Part shown: positions 12,183 through 22,542 of the stretch, in pieces
How the letters are laid out: each line of letters begins with the position of its first letter
Numbering within the stretch: position 1 is the stretch's first letter
NCBI GenBank assembly: GCA_036784855.1
Contig: JAZDSV010000002.1
Span: 418,501-482,500 of the forward strand
DNA length: 64,000 nucleotides
From: Aphelidium insulamus
Lineage: Eukaryota; Aphelidiomycota; Aphelidea; Aphelidiaceae
Direction of reading: 5' to 3'
The notes under the pieces: model-generated
What the model saw: the letters and a program-made list of their open reading frames with translations, nothing else
What the model was told of the DNA's origin: nothing
Database searches by the model: none
Position numbers and translations under genes: made by a program

Positions 12183-12980
12183 CTACTGCTGCTGCTGTGG
12201 AGGCGGCGGCCTGTTCAGCAAGTGCTTCTTGGTGTTCATGTACTGGCGGTACTTGCGCTTCTTGGGCAGGCGAAACACCTCGCTGACATCCGTGCCCTGC
12301 ACATGTTTGCCCTTTGTGGTGTCGAACCCGCCAAACCCCAGCAATGCCATCATTGCCTGCTCGTCCGCATCGCCGGCAGTGATGTCAGAAGCAGCCGCAG
12401 CTGTGCCGTCAGCAGCGGTTGTAGGCGCGCTCTCTGCTATAGGTGCGGCAGTCTTGTTGGTTAGCCGAGCGTCTTGTTGATGTCTGCCCGTGCCATGTTC
12501 CGAGCGCGCATCGTCATGAATGTCGCGCGAGTGCCGTCGCCCATGGCTTCTTGAGGAATACACGTCCTCCTCATAGTCATCATCGCGGTCATCGCGGTCG
12601 CGGCGCCTGTCGTGGCCTGGTGGTGGCGAGTACTCCTGGCGGCTGGATCGACGAGGCGGCGGCGACACGCTTCGATCATCCGTGTGCCGATGCCGCGGTC
12701 GATCCTCGTGCCTGCGTCGCTCATCGCGATCATCACGGTAGAACCTGTCCCCATCGTCATAGCCACGTCGCCGGTTATCGCCACCACCACGACCACCATC
12801 ATCATCAGCATCATATGCTCTCTCGCGCGCTGGAGACGGGCGGCGCCTGTCATCTCGTCTACTGTAGCGTCTATAGTCATCCACATCACGGCCACCATCT
12901 CTATAGCCAGATGGCGGTGAGCGTGAACGCCTACGCGGGCGCCGGTCGTAGCCGTCGTCGTAGGAATCGCGGCGTGGCAT
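12183..12980 (-). CDS. SNRNP27: U4/U6.U5 tri-snRNP 27 kDa protein
   Basis: Single exon, 265 residues, start ATG at 12980. The first ~150 residues are an RS/RD/RE-rich region of the SR type (RRRSRSPP, RDDRDERRRHEDRPRH). The C-terminus carries the family signature ALLGFGGFDTTKGKHVQG, followed by PKKRKYRQYMNTKK and NRP. The protein is a component of the spliceosomal tri-snRNP that acts around 5' splice site handover. The ending is unusual: a Pro run and four Gln from a short CAG repeat. It is convergent with the Iml1 gene; the stops are 68 bp apart, so the 3' UTRs must be very short or overlap. Confidence 0.93.
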   Translation of the reverse strand: MPRRDSYDDGYDRRPRRRSRSPPSGYRDGGRDVDDYRRYSRRDDRRRPSPARERAYDADDDGGRGGGDNRRRGYDDGDRFYRDDRDERRRHEDRPRHRHTDDRSVSPPPRRSSRQEYSPPPGHDRRRDRDDRDDDYEEDVYSSRSHGRRHSRDIHDDARSEHGTGRHQQDARLTNKTAAPIAESAPTTAADGTAAAASDITAGDADEQAMMALLGFGGFDTTKGKHVQGTDVSEVFRLPKKRKYRQYMNTKKHLLNRPPPPQQQQ

Positions 12981-13052
12981 TTTGATTAGTATTTGTGTCG
13001 TATTCATGCAATTTACGTGATATAATGTGCGTGACATTGTATGTGTATATTC

Positions 13053-13079
<27 letters not shown>
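13053..13079. repeat. (TG)n microsatellite
   Basis: Uninterrupted TG run of about 13 units in the short gap upstream of the 27K gene. Confidence 0.9.
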
Positions 13080-13083
<4 letters not shown>

Positions 13084-13108
13084 TCTCTGTGTGTGGATGG
13101 TGTGTGAC

Positions 13109-13438
13109 CTAGTCTGCCTGAATGTACAGCGAGTCGCACGTGGAAGTAATGGGAAACCATTCAAAAAAGGGTGAGAGCTCCACGATGGGATACCAGTGGC
13201 AAGAAAACTCGTCCACCCGATATCCAACACACTTTCATGCCAGCAATACGTTGCTTCGATATTCGCACATCACTTCCACCATGTCCAAGAATCCCTGGCA
13301 CCAGTTCACTGCCGCTTTGCCCGACAGAGACACAGTTTGTGAAATCATTGTACCACCCTCTTGTTCGATGTATGGGCGCGCCAATGCCAGCGCAGACGAC
13401 GAGGAGGGCCACAGCGCCACCGTCGTGATCGCGATCAT
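13109..13438 (-). CDS. Predicted small secreted protein with four cysteines
   Basis: Two exons (13250-13438, 13109-13207; 42-nt intron with GTATTG donor) give 95 residues. The first ~20 residues, MIAITTVALWPSSSSALALA, resemble a signal peptide. The mature chain has exactly four Cys (contexts NWCQG, VMCEY, FSCHW, STCDS), two in each exon, as in small disulfide-bonded secreted proteins, and the second exon is rich in aromatics. Splicing keeps frame to a stop just before the TG repeat. The intron lacks a clear branch motif, so the model is tentative. Function unknown. Confidence 0.5.
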
Positions 13439-14191
13439 TTTATATGTATTGATGAAAGAGATTTAGGGATCGGCAGGGTTGATTGTCCTATATCATGGAA
13501 CCTAGCCCGCTGCCAACAGTGCCGAACAGTGGTGGCGCTCTGTAGCAATACGGTGTAGGCAGTCCTACGCGATGCTCGCAATGCAGCAATGCAAAATGTA
13601 GCAGAGAGACACGTGGTGGGTGTGAGTTCAAAATAGCACAAATGATGAGCACAGAATTATTTAGATATACATACATATTATATATATATATATATATATG
13701 CATGCAAAAAGGAACACACCACCTATGGCACCTTGCAGCTTGTGCTTGTGGTTGTTCAAGTAACAGTAATTATCGCTCTCATCGTAAGTACTGCGGTGTA
13801 TTGCTTGACTACTTGGGACAAGTGTGTTGGGGTAAGTGGGTGGTTAGGTGGTGTAGCATACCAGATATATATTTTGCCACCTAAATACATATGCTATCCC
13901 ACATATATGCATATGTATATCATGCCAAGACGGCATTGCATCATACATATGCACACACACGCAGCACAATTATCAACATCAACACGCAATAATAGTTCAC
14001 ACGCCATGACACCATTACAGACATGACACCATGACACAGTGACACACACAATCGACCGTGACGCAATGTGTGCTTACGTAACCCGGCTAAGCCACAGGGT
14101 TTCCCGGGCATAAATAGGCGGCATTGGCGCTGTCAGCTCAGGTCACCGCGCATAGTCAGCCATTCACACATCCGATACCATCAACTTGAAC
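13439..14191. other. Intergenic with AT repeat and promoter-like site
   Basis: No convincing gene. An AT run lies at 13680-13699 and many ATACATAT words at 13880-13960. A TATA-like CATAAATAGG at 14109-14118 sits 74-83 bp before the ATG of the next gene and could be its core promoter. A short hydrophobic frame near 13735-13820 lacks an ATG. Confidence 0.5.
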
Positions 14192-14893
14192 ATGCTCACA
14201 ATCGTCGCCGCCGTCGCCACGTCCGCACTGCTGCTGGCACAGTCTGCCGTGGGCGCCCCACAGCTCCACACTCCCGCCCACCTGACCAAGGAGCAGTTCT
14301 ACTTCTCGCAGCAGCTGGCAACAGTGCCCGCCGAAGACGACGAGCCGGTCACCGTGCACGGCTTCGACCAGACATACTTTGCCATATTCGCGCACAATGC
14401 CACTCGCAACTCTGACGACACGCCGGTGCCGCGTCGCGCCGTCACCCGCTGGTACGACTACACGCGCCTGGCACTCAAGGACCAGTGCTCCGTGCTGGGG
14501 GTGGCCAGCACCGCGCTCTTCCTACAAAAGAAGATCTACATCTACAACACGGCACTCAAGCGCTGCACCAAGCTGGACTCCATTGTGCCCATTGTGTCGC
14601 CGCGCTGGATGGCCGACGCCGTGAAGACCGGCGTGGAGACGGTGAACGGGGTGGTCAGCACGCGCTACGACATCCTGGACCACACCTACTGGGAGAGTGT
14701 GGAGGACAGGCGCCCCGTCCGTGTGTTCACCCCGCTGGACCAGAATGGTCTGCGTGGCCAGTCCGACTTTATCACCTACCTGCCCAGTGACAGGCCGTTC
14801 GCGGACGCCGTGTTTGCCGTGCCCGACTACTGCCACGAAGATGAACCATCAAAGGAGGAGTTGCCCGCGCTCTTTCCCTGCTTCTTTCTTTGA
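14192..14893 (+). CDS. Predicted secreted protein, unknown family
   Basis: Single exon, 233 residues. The start MLTIVAAVATSALLLAQSAVGA is a clear signal peptide, with APQLHTP as the likely mature end. The mature chain has four Cys (DQCSVLG, KRCTKLD, DYCHEDE, FPCFF), a polar N-terminal third and a central segment ALFLQKKIYIYNTALKRC. One N-glycosylation sequon (NAT) follows IFAH. No transmembrane segment after the signal, so probably soluble and exported. Coding GC and codon use are high, as in well-expressed genes. A TATA-like box lies ~75 bp upstream and an AATAAA at 14910-14915, 17 bp after the stop. Family not recognised. Confidence 0.7.
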   Translation: MLTIVAAVATSALLLAQSAVGAPQLHTPAHLTKEQFYFSQQLATVPAEDDEPVTVHGFDQTYFAIFAHNATRNSDDTPVPRRAVTRWYDYTRLALKDQCSVLGVASTALFLQKKIYIYNTALKRCTKLDSIVPIVSPRWMADAVKTGVETVNGVVSTRYDILDHTYWESVEDRRPVRVFTPLDQNGLRGQSDFITYLPSDRPFADAVFAVPDYCHEDEPSKEELPALFPCFFL

Positions 14894-14988
14894 TCTGAAT
14901 GTGTACTGGAATAAAAGCAGCATTCAGCGACATGCCTGTCTGTATTGTATTGCGTGTCTGGACATTGTGTACATGCCGTACATATTAC

Positions 14989-15014
14989 ATATATATATAT
15001 ATATATATATATAT
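14989..15014. repeat. (AT)n microsatellite
   Basis: About 13 AT units between the secreted-protein gene and KXD1. Confidence 0.9.
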
Positions 15015-15074
15015 GGTGACTGTCTGCGTGCAATATGTAATACCTTCGTTGAAGTGCATTCCAACTATCTCTAA

Positions 15075-15463
15075 ATGTCCCACCTGTCGCGATTGCACGC
15101 AATTATTGCTGGCGGTGATGGCGATGGCGATGATGACACTCCGCTCACCGAGATGGAGAAGTCGCAGCAGAGAATGCACGTAGTGATGTATATGGAGTGA
15201 CGTGGTATAACCAGCGTGGCAGGCTGGCACGGATAGACAGTACCGCGACGGAGCTGGCAGCATTCAACGAGTACTCGCGTGCCCGCTACCAGGACCAAAG
15301 CAAGCGCTGGGAAGCACACATCAAGGTGCGTGCAGGTGTATATAACTAATGCATATATATATACATATAACTTTGCACACAGATGCTGATACAATTGCGC
15401 GGCGATATTGACACCATACTAAAGAGGATACGTGTGATCAAGCAACGCATGGCAGCTGAATAG
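15075..15463 (+). CDS. KXD1: KxDL-motif protein, BORC complex subunit
   Basis: Three exons (introns 15188-15222, only 35 nt, and 15326-15382) give 98 residues. After an acidic N-terminus, the chain MLARIDSTATELAAFNEYS lines up with the human KXD1 segment that starts MLDRFEKTNEML, and LIQLRGDIDTILKRIRVIK matches the LVEMKRDLDSIFRRIR block, with GDI in place of KDL. The whole length is coiled-coil-like. The family belongs to BORC/BLOC-1-related complexes that couple lysosomes or endosomes to Arl8 and transport. The first splice was chosen because it restores the MLxR start of the conserved block; a donor at 15181 with an acceptor at 15215 is an alternative of equal length. Confidence 0.8.
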
Positions 15464-15550
15464 AATGCACCTACACGTACATAGTCGACACTATTTAGAC
15501 GTTCACATATGTACATCACTCAGAGAACAACTACATATGTAGTTCATTAA

Positions 15551-17070
15551 TTAACCAGCCAGCAAGCGCTCCATGGCAAGGTCTCGCCAACTGTCCGTGT
15601 CAGCCACTGAGTCGTACTGCATCACGCGCCCGTCATCATCCACCGCAATCAGTGCCTGCCTGATGGCGCTCGCGGTGAATCCCATGTCGCGCAGTTGCCG
15701 ACTACACCGCAAAAATGCCCGATAACGCGGATGGTCTGGCGGTGTCATGGCGGTGGACTGTGCGGAAAATGCCCCATACGCCTCGTCAACCTCCCCCAGC
15801 AGATATCCATCTGATGTGGCCAGCTGTGCGCGGCACCGACAATACACGTCGATCTATAATGTCAATACATATGTATATAGATAATGGTACTATCACAATA
15901 CGGCTTGCCTTGCTGTGGTCTAGTCCGTACAGTCGGATGGCTGCTTCAACTCCGCTCGCATCATAGCGGCCAGATGCGCACATGCTGCTATACACAGCCT
16001 GCAGGGATGTTACACAATTGCGGAGTGAAAAGACAACCGGCTACTCACAGCTTGCTGCGAGTTGAAGTCACGCGGTATTGTCGGTGGTGCATTGCGGCGT
16101 GGCAGCGACGGCGATGACGAGTGATGGCCCGCGGCCGATGTAGTGGATGTCGCACTAGATGAAGTCCCAGACGGCGCCATAGATACTTTGGCCAGCGGGG
16201 CCGTAAGACGCTCTGGCAGTTTGCTGTTCCATTTGTTGGAGGAACCTGCACTCCCCGAGTCGACAGCACCAACGGCGGAGGCAATAGCGGCAGGTGATGG
16301 GCGGGGAAGTAGTGGTGGCGGGCTGGACCCGTTCTCGGATCTCGGTGGCAACGGCGGCGGCGTCGGTCTAGTTCCAGTGGATGTGGATGCCGTAGTGGGA
16401 TGTGCTGTGGGTTCCAATTGTAGCTGTCGCAGGTCATCTTGCAGCGACTCTGGCTGGTCCCATGGGTTGCGCGGTGGCAGTCCCTGTTCAAACTGCAGAT
16501 AGTCTAGTTTCTGGCGCTGCGGCTCCGGTGACTGCATAATGAGTGGGATACCTGTGTCTGGACAGAGATAGTACACATGCACGTACGGAGTAGGGAGGTG
16601 GATTCTCTGCGGCGGCTGACGAGTCGGATGCGGATTCCAGCGCGCGAACAGGCTGCAGCGGACCCGATGACAGACCGGGAGCCACTCTGTCCATTCTAGC
16701 ACGGGCTTGCTGGGCCACACCCTCACTGTGGGCGGCGGCGCGGCGTTCGGCGGCCACACGCTGCTCCTCGTCGCGACCGGCATCCACGGCATGCTTCTCC
16801 AGCACTCGGCGCTCCAGTGCAAAGTCATAGTCAAACTGCACTCGCGCATGTTAGCCACAAGGCAAATGTAAGAGTAGGCGGACGTGCCAGTTGTTCTGGC
16901 GGCACCGGGCGCATGGTCAGCTCCATTGGCACGGCGAGCAGGCTGTCCTTGGCTGGGCGGCACAGAGCATTCACCTGCACTGGCACCCTGATAGCCCACA
17001 GGTCATCTGCACGGGTGGAGTGCATAAGTGGCTGCTGGTACCATCTTTCTGCTCCCCGCTCACCTGGCAT
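15551..17070 (-). CDS. UBAP1: UBAP1-like ESCRT-I subunit (UMA + C-terminal UBA-type domains)
   Basis: About six exons. The first is only seven coding bases (ATGCCAG, then a GTGAGC donor). Residues ~5-60 resemble the UMA part that packs on ESCRT-I (VPVQVNALCRPAK, then LQFDYDFALERRVLEKH). The middle is Pro/Ser-rich with PPPYS. The end has two UBA-like helical repeats (SMCASGRYDASGVEAAIRLYG and QLRDMGFTASAIRQALIA), like the solenoid of UBA domains that binds ubiquitin in UBAP1. Role: sorting ubiquitinated cargo into multivesicular bodies. The introns near 16560-16590 and 15850-15910 are ambiguous: the first would be only ~27-31 nt, and the second fits best either as a GC-AG intron or with a donor a few codons later. 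It is convergent with KXD1 (88 bp between stops). Confidence 0.6.
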
Positions 17071-17139
17071 TGTGTCGCTGTCTGTGTTCAGAGTCTCGAG
17101 AGTCTCAGAGTCTCGATTTCTCTCTGAGAGCTCTGCAGT

Positions 17140-17141
<2 letters not shown>

Positions 17142-17176
<35 letters not shown>
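17142..17176. repeat. (AT)n microsatellite
   Basis: About 17 AT units in the gap between the UBAP1-like start and the channel gene's stop. Confidence 0.9.
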
Positions 17177-17179
<3 letters not shown>

Positions 17180-17194
17180 CCATGCATAAAAGTG

Positions 17195-19933
17195 CTATCT
17201 ATTGGCGCTTGGAGGTTGTAATATCTGCTCCACTATGGGTCTATCTCTGTCCGACTGCAATTTGAGCGACACTGACCGCGGCAGTGGATGCCACTCAATC
17301 TCCAGCAGCTTCAGACAGGCAATCAGGTGGTGGTTGAACTTTGTGCGGCGCAGCCACATCAGCTCAAAGTTCTGCCAGTTGGTGCGGTGCGAAAAGTTCA
17401 CCTTGACAATCATGGTCTCCAGCGTGGGGAACTGGTCCAGCACCACAGACGCGTCGCCATAGTCTGTTGATTCCTGGTGCACAAATTGCTTCAACAAGTC
17501 GGCCAGCTGGGTCAGCTTCTCGCTCGGTGTGTCAAACGACATTCCCAGCACAACGGTGTCCCAGTTGGGTTTGGAGCGCCTAATGTTCCAAATGTCGGCC
17601 TTGGTCATATTGGAGTTGGGCTGATAGATCTGTGATGTATAATTTTAGAATAAACATACGGATGAATTTGATGTGCGTACAAGCTGGCCGTCCCACCGCT
17701 CCAGCACGGTGGAAAGCAAATTGATCTTGCTCACAACATAGTTTACATTGTCGATCAGTATTCTGTCACCGACATCGTACGGCTGCACAGATAGGTCAGT
17801 ACATGTGCATTTAGATAAAAAACACGGCACTCACATGGATAAAGAAGAGAAATATGATGGACTCAAATAGTTGTCGCGCGCTTCCGCCAAACAGAAATGC
17901 AAAAGACACCATCACCGAGCTGAAGCTGACCAGTGCACCGGAGGCATCCACGCTGAATATCGAGAGCGTCGACAGGGCAAGCAAGCACGTCAGGGCCACG
18001 GAGAAAAAGTCGTCCACCTTTGCAATAGCCGATGTCATTCCTGACTATGAGTAAATATATAATATAATCCATCATTAAGTTACCAGAGAGTCCGGCAACA
18101 AGGCGGCGACGCTCGCGGAAATTCCGCTGAATAAACAGACGTAAGTCGGCCTCTGTGAGCTGGCCAGACGCCTTCATCTCGTTGAAGAAGGTGGTAAGCG
18201 CCGAGCCACGACGATGCTTCTTCAGCTGCTCCTCCGACACAGACTTGCTGACCGGCGACGAGTCGGCCCCGCCACGCCTCTCCAGCGTTGTTGACGACGC
18301 GGTGAATGTGGCGCAAAAGCTGAACAGCGGCAAAATGTCGGTCTGCACGTCCAGATAGTCACGGTCATTCTGGCGCAACACCTTGAACACCTTGTGCGCG
18401 ATCTTGGCTGCTCGGTCGTCGCAGCTATTGAACGCCCAGGCGCGTGACAGATGCTTCTGTTTGCGTGTGAAGTGATAACGGTGTAGGTGGTGGAATGATT
18501 CGCCGCGACTGGCCGGCGACCGAACAGTGTGCGCAACTATAGTGCGCTTCTTTTGCAGCGCATATTTCTTCGACGTGGCCACGTGGTACATTAGTGTGTC
18601 GTCGTGTGTGGCGCCGGCCTCGCCCTCCAACTCCTCGCGAACCTGCTCGTCCTCCAGCACCACCGAGTAAAAGTGGTCCAGTATGCGCTTCCAGGCATGT
18701 GCTCCCACTCGCGGTGCCTTGGAGAGCGGCTTTTGCTGTTCGGCCTTGCCCTCGCCGCCCAGCAAATCATCCGGCACCGCCAGATTGTTCAAGCGCCGCT
18801 GAACATCAAAAGATATAAGCGAACCGCGCTGATGGGTGCCGTGACTGTGCTGTGAACTATCTGCAGCGGTGGAAGTACCCAGCAAACTGTTTCGGTACTT
18901 TAACCGGCGCTTGGCATCGCGAAACACTTCAATGACAAAGTCGGCAAAGAGAGTTTGGCGCACACGCTCCAGAAACGTCGACTCGTTGAATGCGGTCATG
19001 GTGTAGAGGACAGCCAGCTTCTTGGCGCCAAACATGGTCAAACTAATTATGAGCACCCAGAGCGTGGGTGCAATATACATTAGCGGGATGGTGGTGGCAC
19101 GATCGCCGACCAGTGAGTCGGGAATGTAAAACGTCCACACCAGCAACATGGAGCTGAAGAAGAGCACGCCGGCAATGTGGTTGGTAAGTTCCGCGGCAAA
19201 GAAGAGCCAGTTGCCCCAGTAGGGCCGGCGGTACACTCGCTCCGGCACCAGATGGTACAGCACAATGTGGATGATCAGCCGGTAGACGGGAAATGCCCAC
19301 ACCACGATCGCCAGTCCGGTAAGCCAGGAGAGCAGTGGCACACCCGCCACCGACACCGGGTACCAGATGTTGAGCACAATTCCGGGCACCATGATCAGCG
19401 CCGACACGACAAACGTCTTCCAGAACAGTGCCGTGGTGCTGCTCTGTGCCAGGCGTTTCAATGCGGCCAAGGCAGACCCACCGTCAGCGCCGTAGCCATT
19501 CAGTGGCGCGGCGTCGGTGGGAAAGACGGTGGTGGCGTGCGCTGAGCGAGTCCGGGACCGATTCCATCGCCGTCTGCCCTCTGCCGCCTTGCCCTGCGCG
19601 TGGAGTAAGCGCAGTGTCACAACACATTCAGCACCATTCATGTACCGCATCATCCCGGGTGGCGGGCCGGAGCGAATTGTGGCTGTTCTGGTCGAGAGGA
19701 GTTGTCGCGGTGGGCACATTCAGTGCGGGCACATTCATGGCAATGACAGTGGTATCCTCTTGGTGGCCAGCGGTGCTGTGTCTGGCGGTACTTGACCTGC
19801 GAGGCAGCAGACTGAACCGCTCACAGCTGGCCACATATTCACTAGAGTGCGTGTCGGCCGCCGCTGTATCGGCCAGGTGCTGGTCTGTGTGGGCGGCGGG
19901 CGGCGGTTCCGTGGGCGGCTTGCCTGAAGACAT
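17195..19933 (-). CDS. MscS-family mechanosensitive ion channel
   Basis: Five exons (introns 19594-19645, 18041-18083, 17783-17834, 17630-17680) give 846 residues. After a disordered N-terminus of ~130 residues there are about four membrane segments (VVSALIMVPGIVLNIWYPV, LLSWLTGLAIVVWAFPVYRL, IAGVLFFSSMLLVWTFY, IPLMYIAPTLWVLIISL). A ~300-residue cytosolic insert with charged helices follows, then two further hydrophobic segments and the MscS signature FLFGGSARQLFESIIFLFF / HPYDVGDRILID, with LLSTVLERWDGQLIYQPNS after it. The C-terminal alpha/beta part ends at SANR. Fungal relatives sit in the ER or plasma membrane and release ions or Ca2+ under osmotic stress. The insert occupies the place where the fungal proteins carry an EF-hand, but I see no clear calcium loop. 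Confidence 0.88.
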
Positions 19934-20115
19934 TTCCCGGAGTTGATTGGAGTTGACAAGGACGTACCCGTCGTTTTCGCAGACAATTTACATACATATA
20001 CATACATACATATTTACATCTACATTTTGCGTCAGCATGTGTATCCAGATGCTCACTTCCTCGACAATCGACATGGTAGTTGGGTCGTAGCTATATAAAT
20101 TGACTACATGCGTAT

Positions 20116-20486
20116 TAGAGATTTGGTCGAGCACCCGATCCGATCGGTATCGGGTCGGGTTCGGGTTGCAGATTTCAGCTGCCGGGTAGGGTCGGGTTGG
20201 AGCACAAGCTATGGCCAGCCCGGATGTTGGTTATGTGGCCACCCGGGACAATTTCGTGATCAAAATACATCTCTGACAGCAGACTCGGCCACCTTGATTG
20301 CGGCATTGTTGTACATACTGGTCAAATTGTGTCCATGTTCGTGCTAATCAATAATGTAATGTAATGATGTAAATCAATATTTATTTTTTGTAAATCATCA
20401 ACTTTTCTGATCAATTTTGTATGAAAAGAGCTCCCAAGCCGAGTCGGGTAGGGTTCGGGTTGGAAAAAGATGAGTCCTGATCTCTG
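20116..20486. mobile_element. Short non-autonomous hAT-like DNA transposon (MITE), degenerate
   Basis: The 371-bp stretch starts TAGAGATTTGG and ends with the reverse complement of CAGAGATCAGG, so the ends are imperfect inverted repeats of the C/T-A-G-R-G hAT type. They are flanked by 8-bp near-duplications ATGCGTAT (20108-20115) and ATGTGCAT (20487-20494), six of eight identical. Just inside both ends lie GGGT(C/A)GGGTTCGGGTTG-like runs (20153-20193 and 20440-20460). The centre is AT-rich and has no transposase frame. Family assignment is from end and duplication length only; the mismatches suggest an old copy. Confidence 0.6.
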
Positions 20487-20609
20487 ATGTGCATTCTGAA
20501 ATGGCATGTACTGGCTTATACCGCGGGAATACCGTTAAACCAATTTCATTGATGTTGATTTATTAATTTGTGATTGCGTTCTTGTTTCTTGGTTGGTTGT
20601 AGTACGAGT

Positions 20610-21417
20610 TCAAGTACTTCTTGGGCCGCTGCCGACTGAATCAACATCGTCGAATATGGTGGACTGCAGTGTCACGCGTGAAATGAGATGCACCATATGA
20701 TGGGTGTTCCACTGATAAATGAAGCTGTTAATGGCAACTTCATTCACGTCATCTTCCGTCACCGTCACTTGAAAGTACCCGCCATTGTAAACATCGAATT
20801 CGAGGATGTTTCTGTAATGCACGTATTGCAGTACGTTGTCGATTTGTACCCTTAGCTGTCGCGACTGTCGTAAGAATGAACGACAACAACATTGTAGATG
20901 AAAAAAGGCAGAAAAATTGGTGCCGGGGTACCAGCTGCTGGCACGGCATCTTCCGGAAAATAAATCATGTTTTCGCGTATACGACAATTCTCTCGGTTCA
21001 CGCGATCAATGTCGTACTCAAAACTAAGAATTCTTGCCTTCCATTGCTTCCGCTTCTTGGTCCCTCCTTTGGGCACCAAAGAGGTCCCAACATTGCATGG
21101 AGATAGAGATGATGGCTCTTCTCCAACCAATCTTTGTTAAATCGGACTTTCTTGGTGAAGCAACGCTTTAGATAATTTGCTGCCTGCTTATAATCGCCCC
21201 TAGTGTCGTCGCAGTGTTTTTTAATATTTAAATAAATAATGTTTGAATAACCGTTCGCAATTCCTTGAAAGTCGTAACCGTCGGCGAGCTTAAAAAAGTC
21301 TTTTGCAATCTGCTCCTCTTCCTTGGTACTTCCTTTGATGATTTTAAAGTTCAACGTAGGCTCTCCGTTCACTTCTGTTACGGCCAGAACAATTGCGGCC
21401 AAGATGAATAGCAATAT
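20610..21417 (-). pseudogene. Decayed gene for a secreted-type protein of unknown family
   Basis: Protein-like stretches follow one another in different frames over ~800 bp. The first has a hydrophobic leader (LLFILAAIVLAVTEVNG) followed by EPTLNFKIIKGSTKEEEQIA; later parts are rich in aromatics and beta-type sequence (YVHYRNILEFDVYNGGYFQV, VNEVAINSFIYQW). I could not connect the pieces with introns of normal form and saw no usable ATG, so at least two breaks are likely. Base composition is more AT-rich than in neighbouring genes. It lies beside the MITE. Family not recognised; a gene with very unusual short introns remains possible. Confidence 0.4.
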
Positions 21418-21530
21418 TTAGTTCATCTATATATTGAGCGTCGGCAACTACAAGATACTTTGAATGTCCGGATTTCGTACAATAATGTCAATATATTCCC
21501 GGGCCAATCCCGTGATACCACGGTAGCACA

Positions 21531-22542
21531 TTACGCCATTGGATCAGCCGCCCTGTCGCCTCCATTCTTCATAATTTTCTCCACCAGCTCGGCAGGATAC
21601 TCTGCCTGAAGCATGCGCATATTGTACACAACTACTCTTCATGGTTAGACATATTTCACAATACAAAGCAAATGTGAGCTTACCTGTTTCAACCTTTAGC
21701 AGTGACTGATGGAGCACCGTAACTTTCCGGCTCAACTCGTGTACACCGTACTTGACATCCAAAGCAGTCAAATCTGCATGCACTTGATTGATTTCACATA
21801 TACCAGAATCAATATACCGGCAGTCAAGGCTCGCAGCACTTGGCACATACGGTCCGCGTCTTTTCCGCCAGCCCGACCCCCAATGTTGATGCAGTAGCGC
21901 ATCAGCTCACCACTCAGGTCAGCCAGGCCCAGCAGGTAGTCTTGTTCGGAGACGTGCATCAATTGCTTTCCGTCATCTTCATTCACAAAACCATAATCGC
22001 GTATAAGCTGCGGCAGAGTGATGATCAGCCGGCGCACGTCTTGATCATCATTTGCCAACATCACATGTTCATTCTGCAGATAGTGCAAGAATGAGACGGC
22101 CTCGGTGTACTCTTGCAGCGCCATGCTGAAACACCTGTGCAGCCGGTAGTACTCGGCTGTTGAAAGTTCCGCTGCCAGGGACTGCACGCTATTAGATGAA
22201 GATTAACCATACGGCATTCCGTACCCGAAGCAGCTTGCGAATGAATGACACCTTTTGCCGCGCTTCCGTCAAGATCTCCTGGCGCTTCGCATCATCTACC
22301 GCGCCGCTCACTCTAGATATCATTAAATATTAGCTGGTGAGACATTATCACTTGGACGTGCCTGTGCAGGATGAATATTGCGCGCTTGCTATTGAGCGTG
22401 ATTTCCCGTGACAGCTTCACAACGCGCTCTCTCTGGTCCGCCTATATATATGTAAGTAGGAGAGTGTACTACATATCGCAACACGCACCTCGCGGTTGAG
22501 ATGTTCGCCGATGGCGGCAAACAGCTGCATGGTGTCCGTCAT
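21531..22542 (-). CDS. TSNAX: Translin-associated factor X (TRAX)
   Basis: Six exons with introns of ~40-60 nt. Family blocks in order: REITLNSKRAIFILHR, EILTEARQKVSFIRKLLQ, AEYYRLHRCFSMALQEYTEA, VSFLHYLQNEHVML, HVSEQDYLLGLADLSGELMR, VLHQSLLKVET, ending YNMRMLQAEYPAELVEKI. EYTEAVSF and DYLLG.ADL.GELMR are diagnostic of TRAX rather than translin. With translin it forms the C3PO nuclease, an RNase active on tRNA and small-RNA intermediates; catalysis is by TRAX acidic residues, and the E of QEYTEA and D of EQDYLLG are at family positions. I see no translin gene in the window. The last intron (GTAAGC donor, CTAACC branch) was chosen because it recovers the conserved C-terminus. Confidence 0.9.

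Noticed and set aside
12461-12985. Long opposite-strand and alternate-frame ORFs over the 27K gene
   Set aside because: They are shadows of the Arg/Asp-repeat coding sequence, with His- or Arg-rich translations and no domains.
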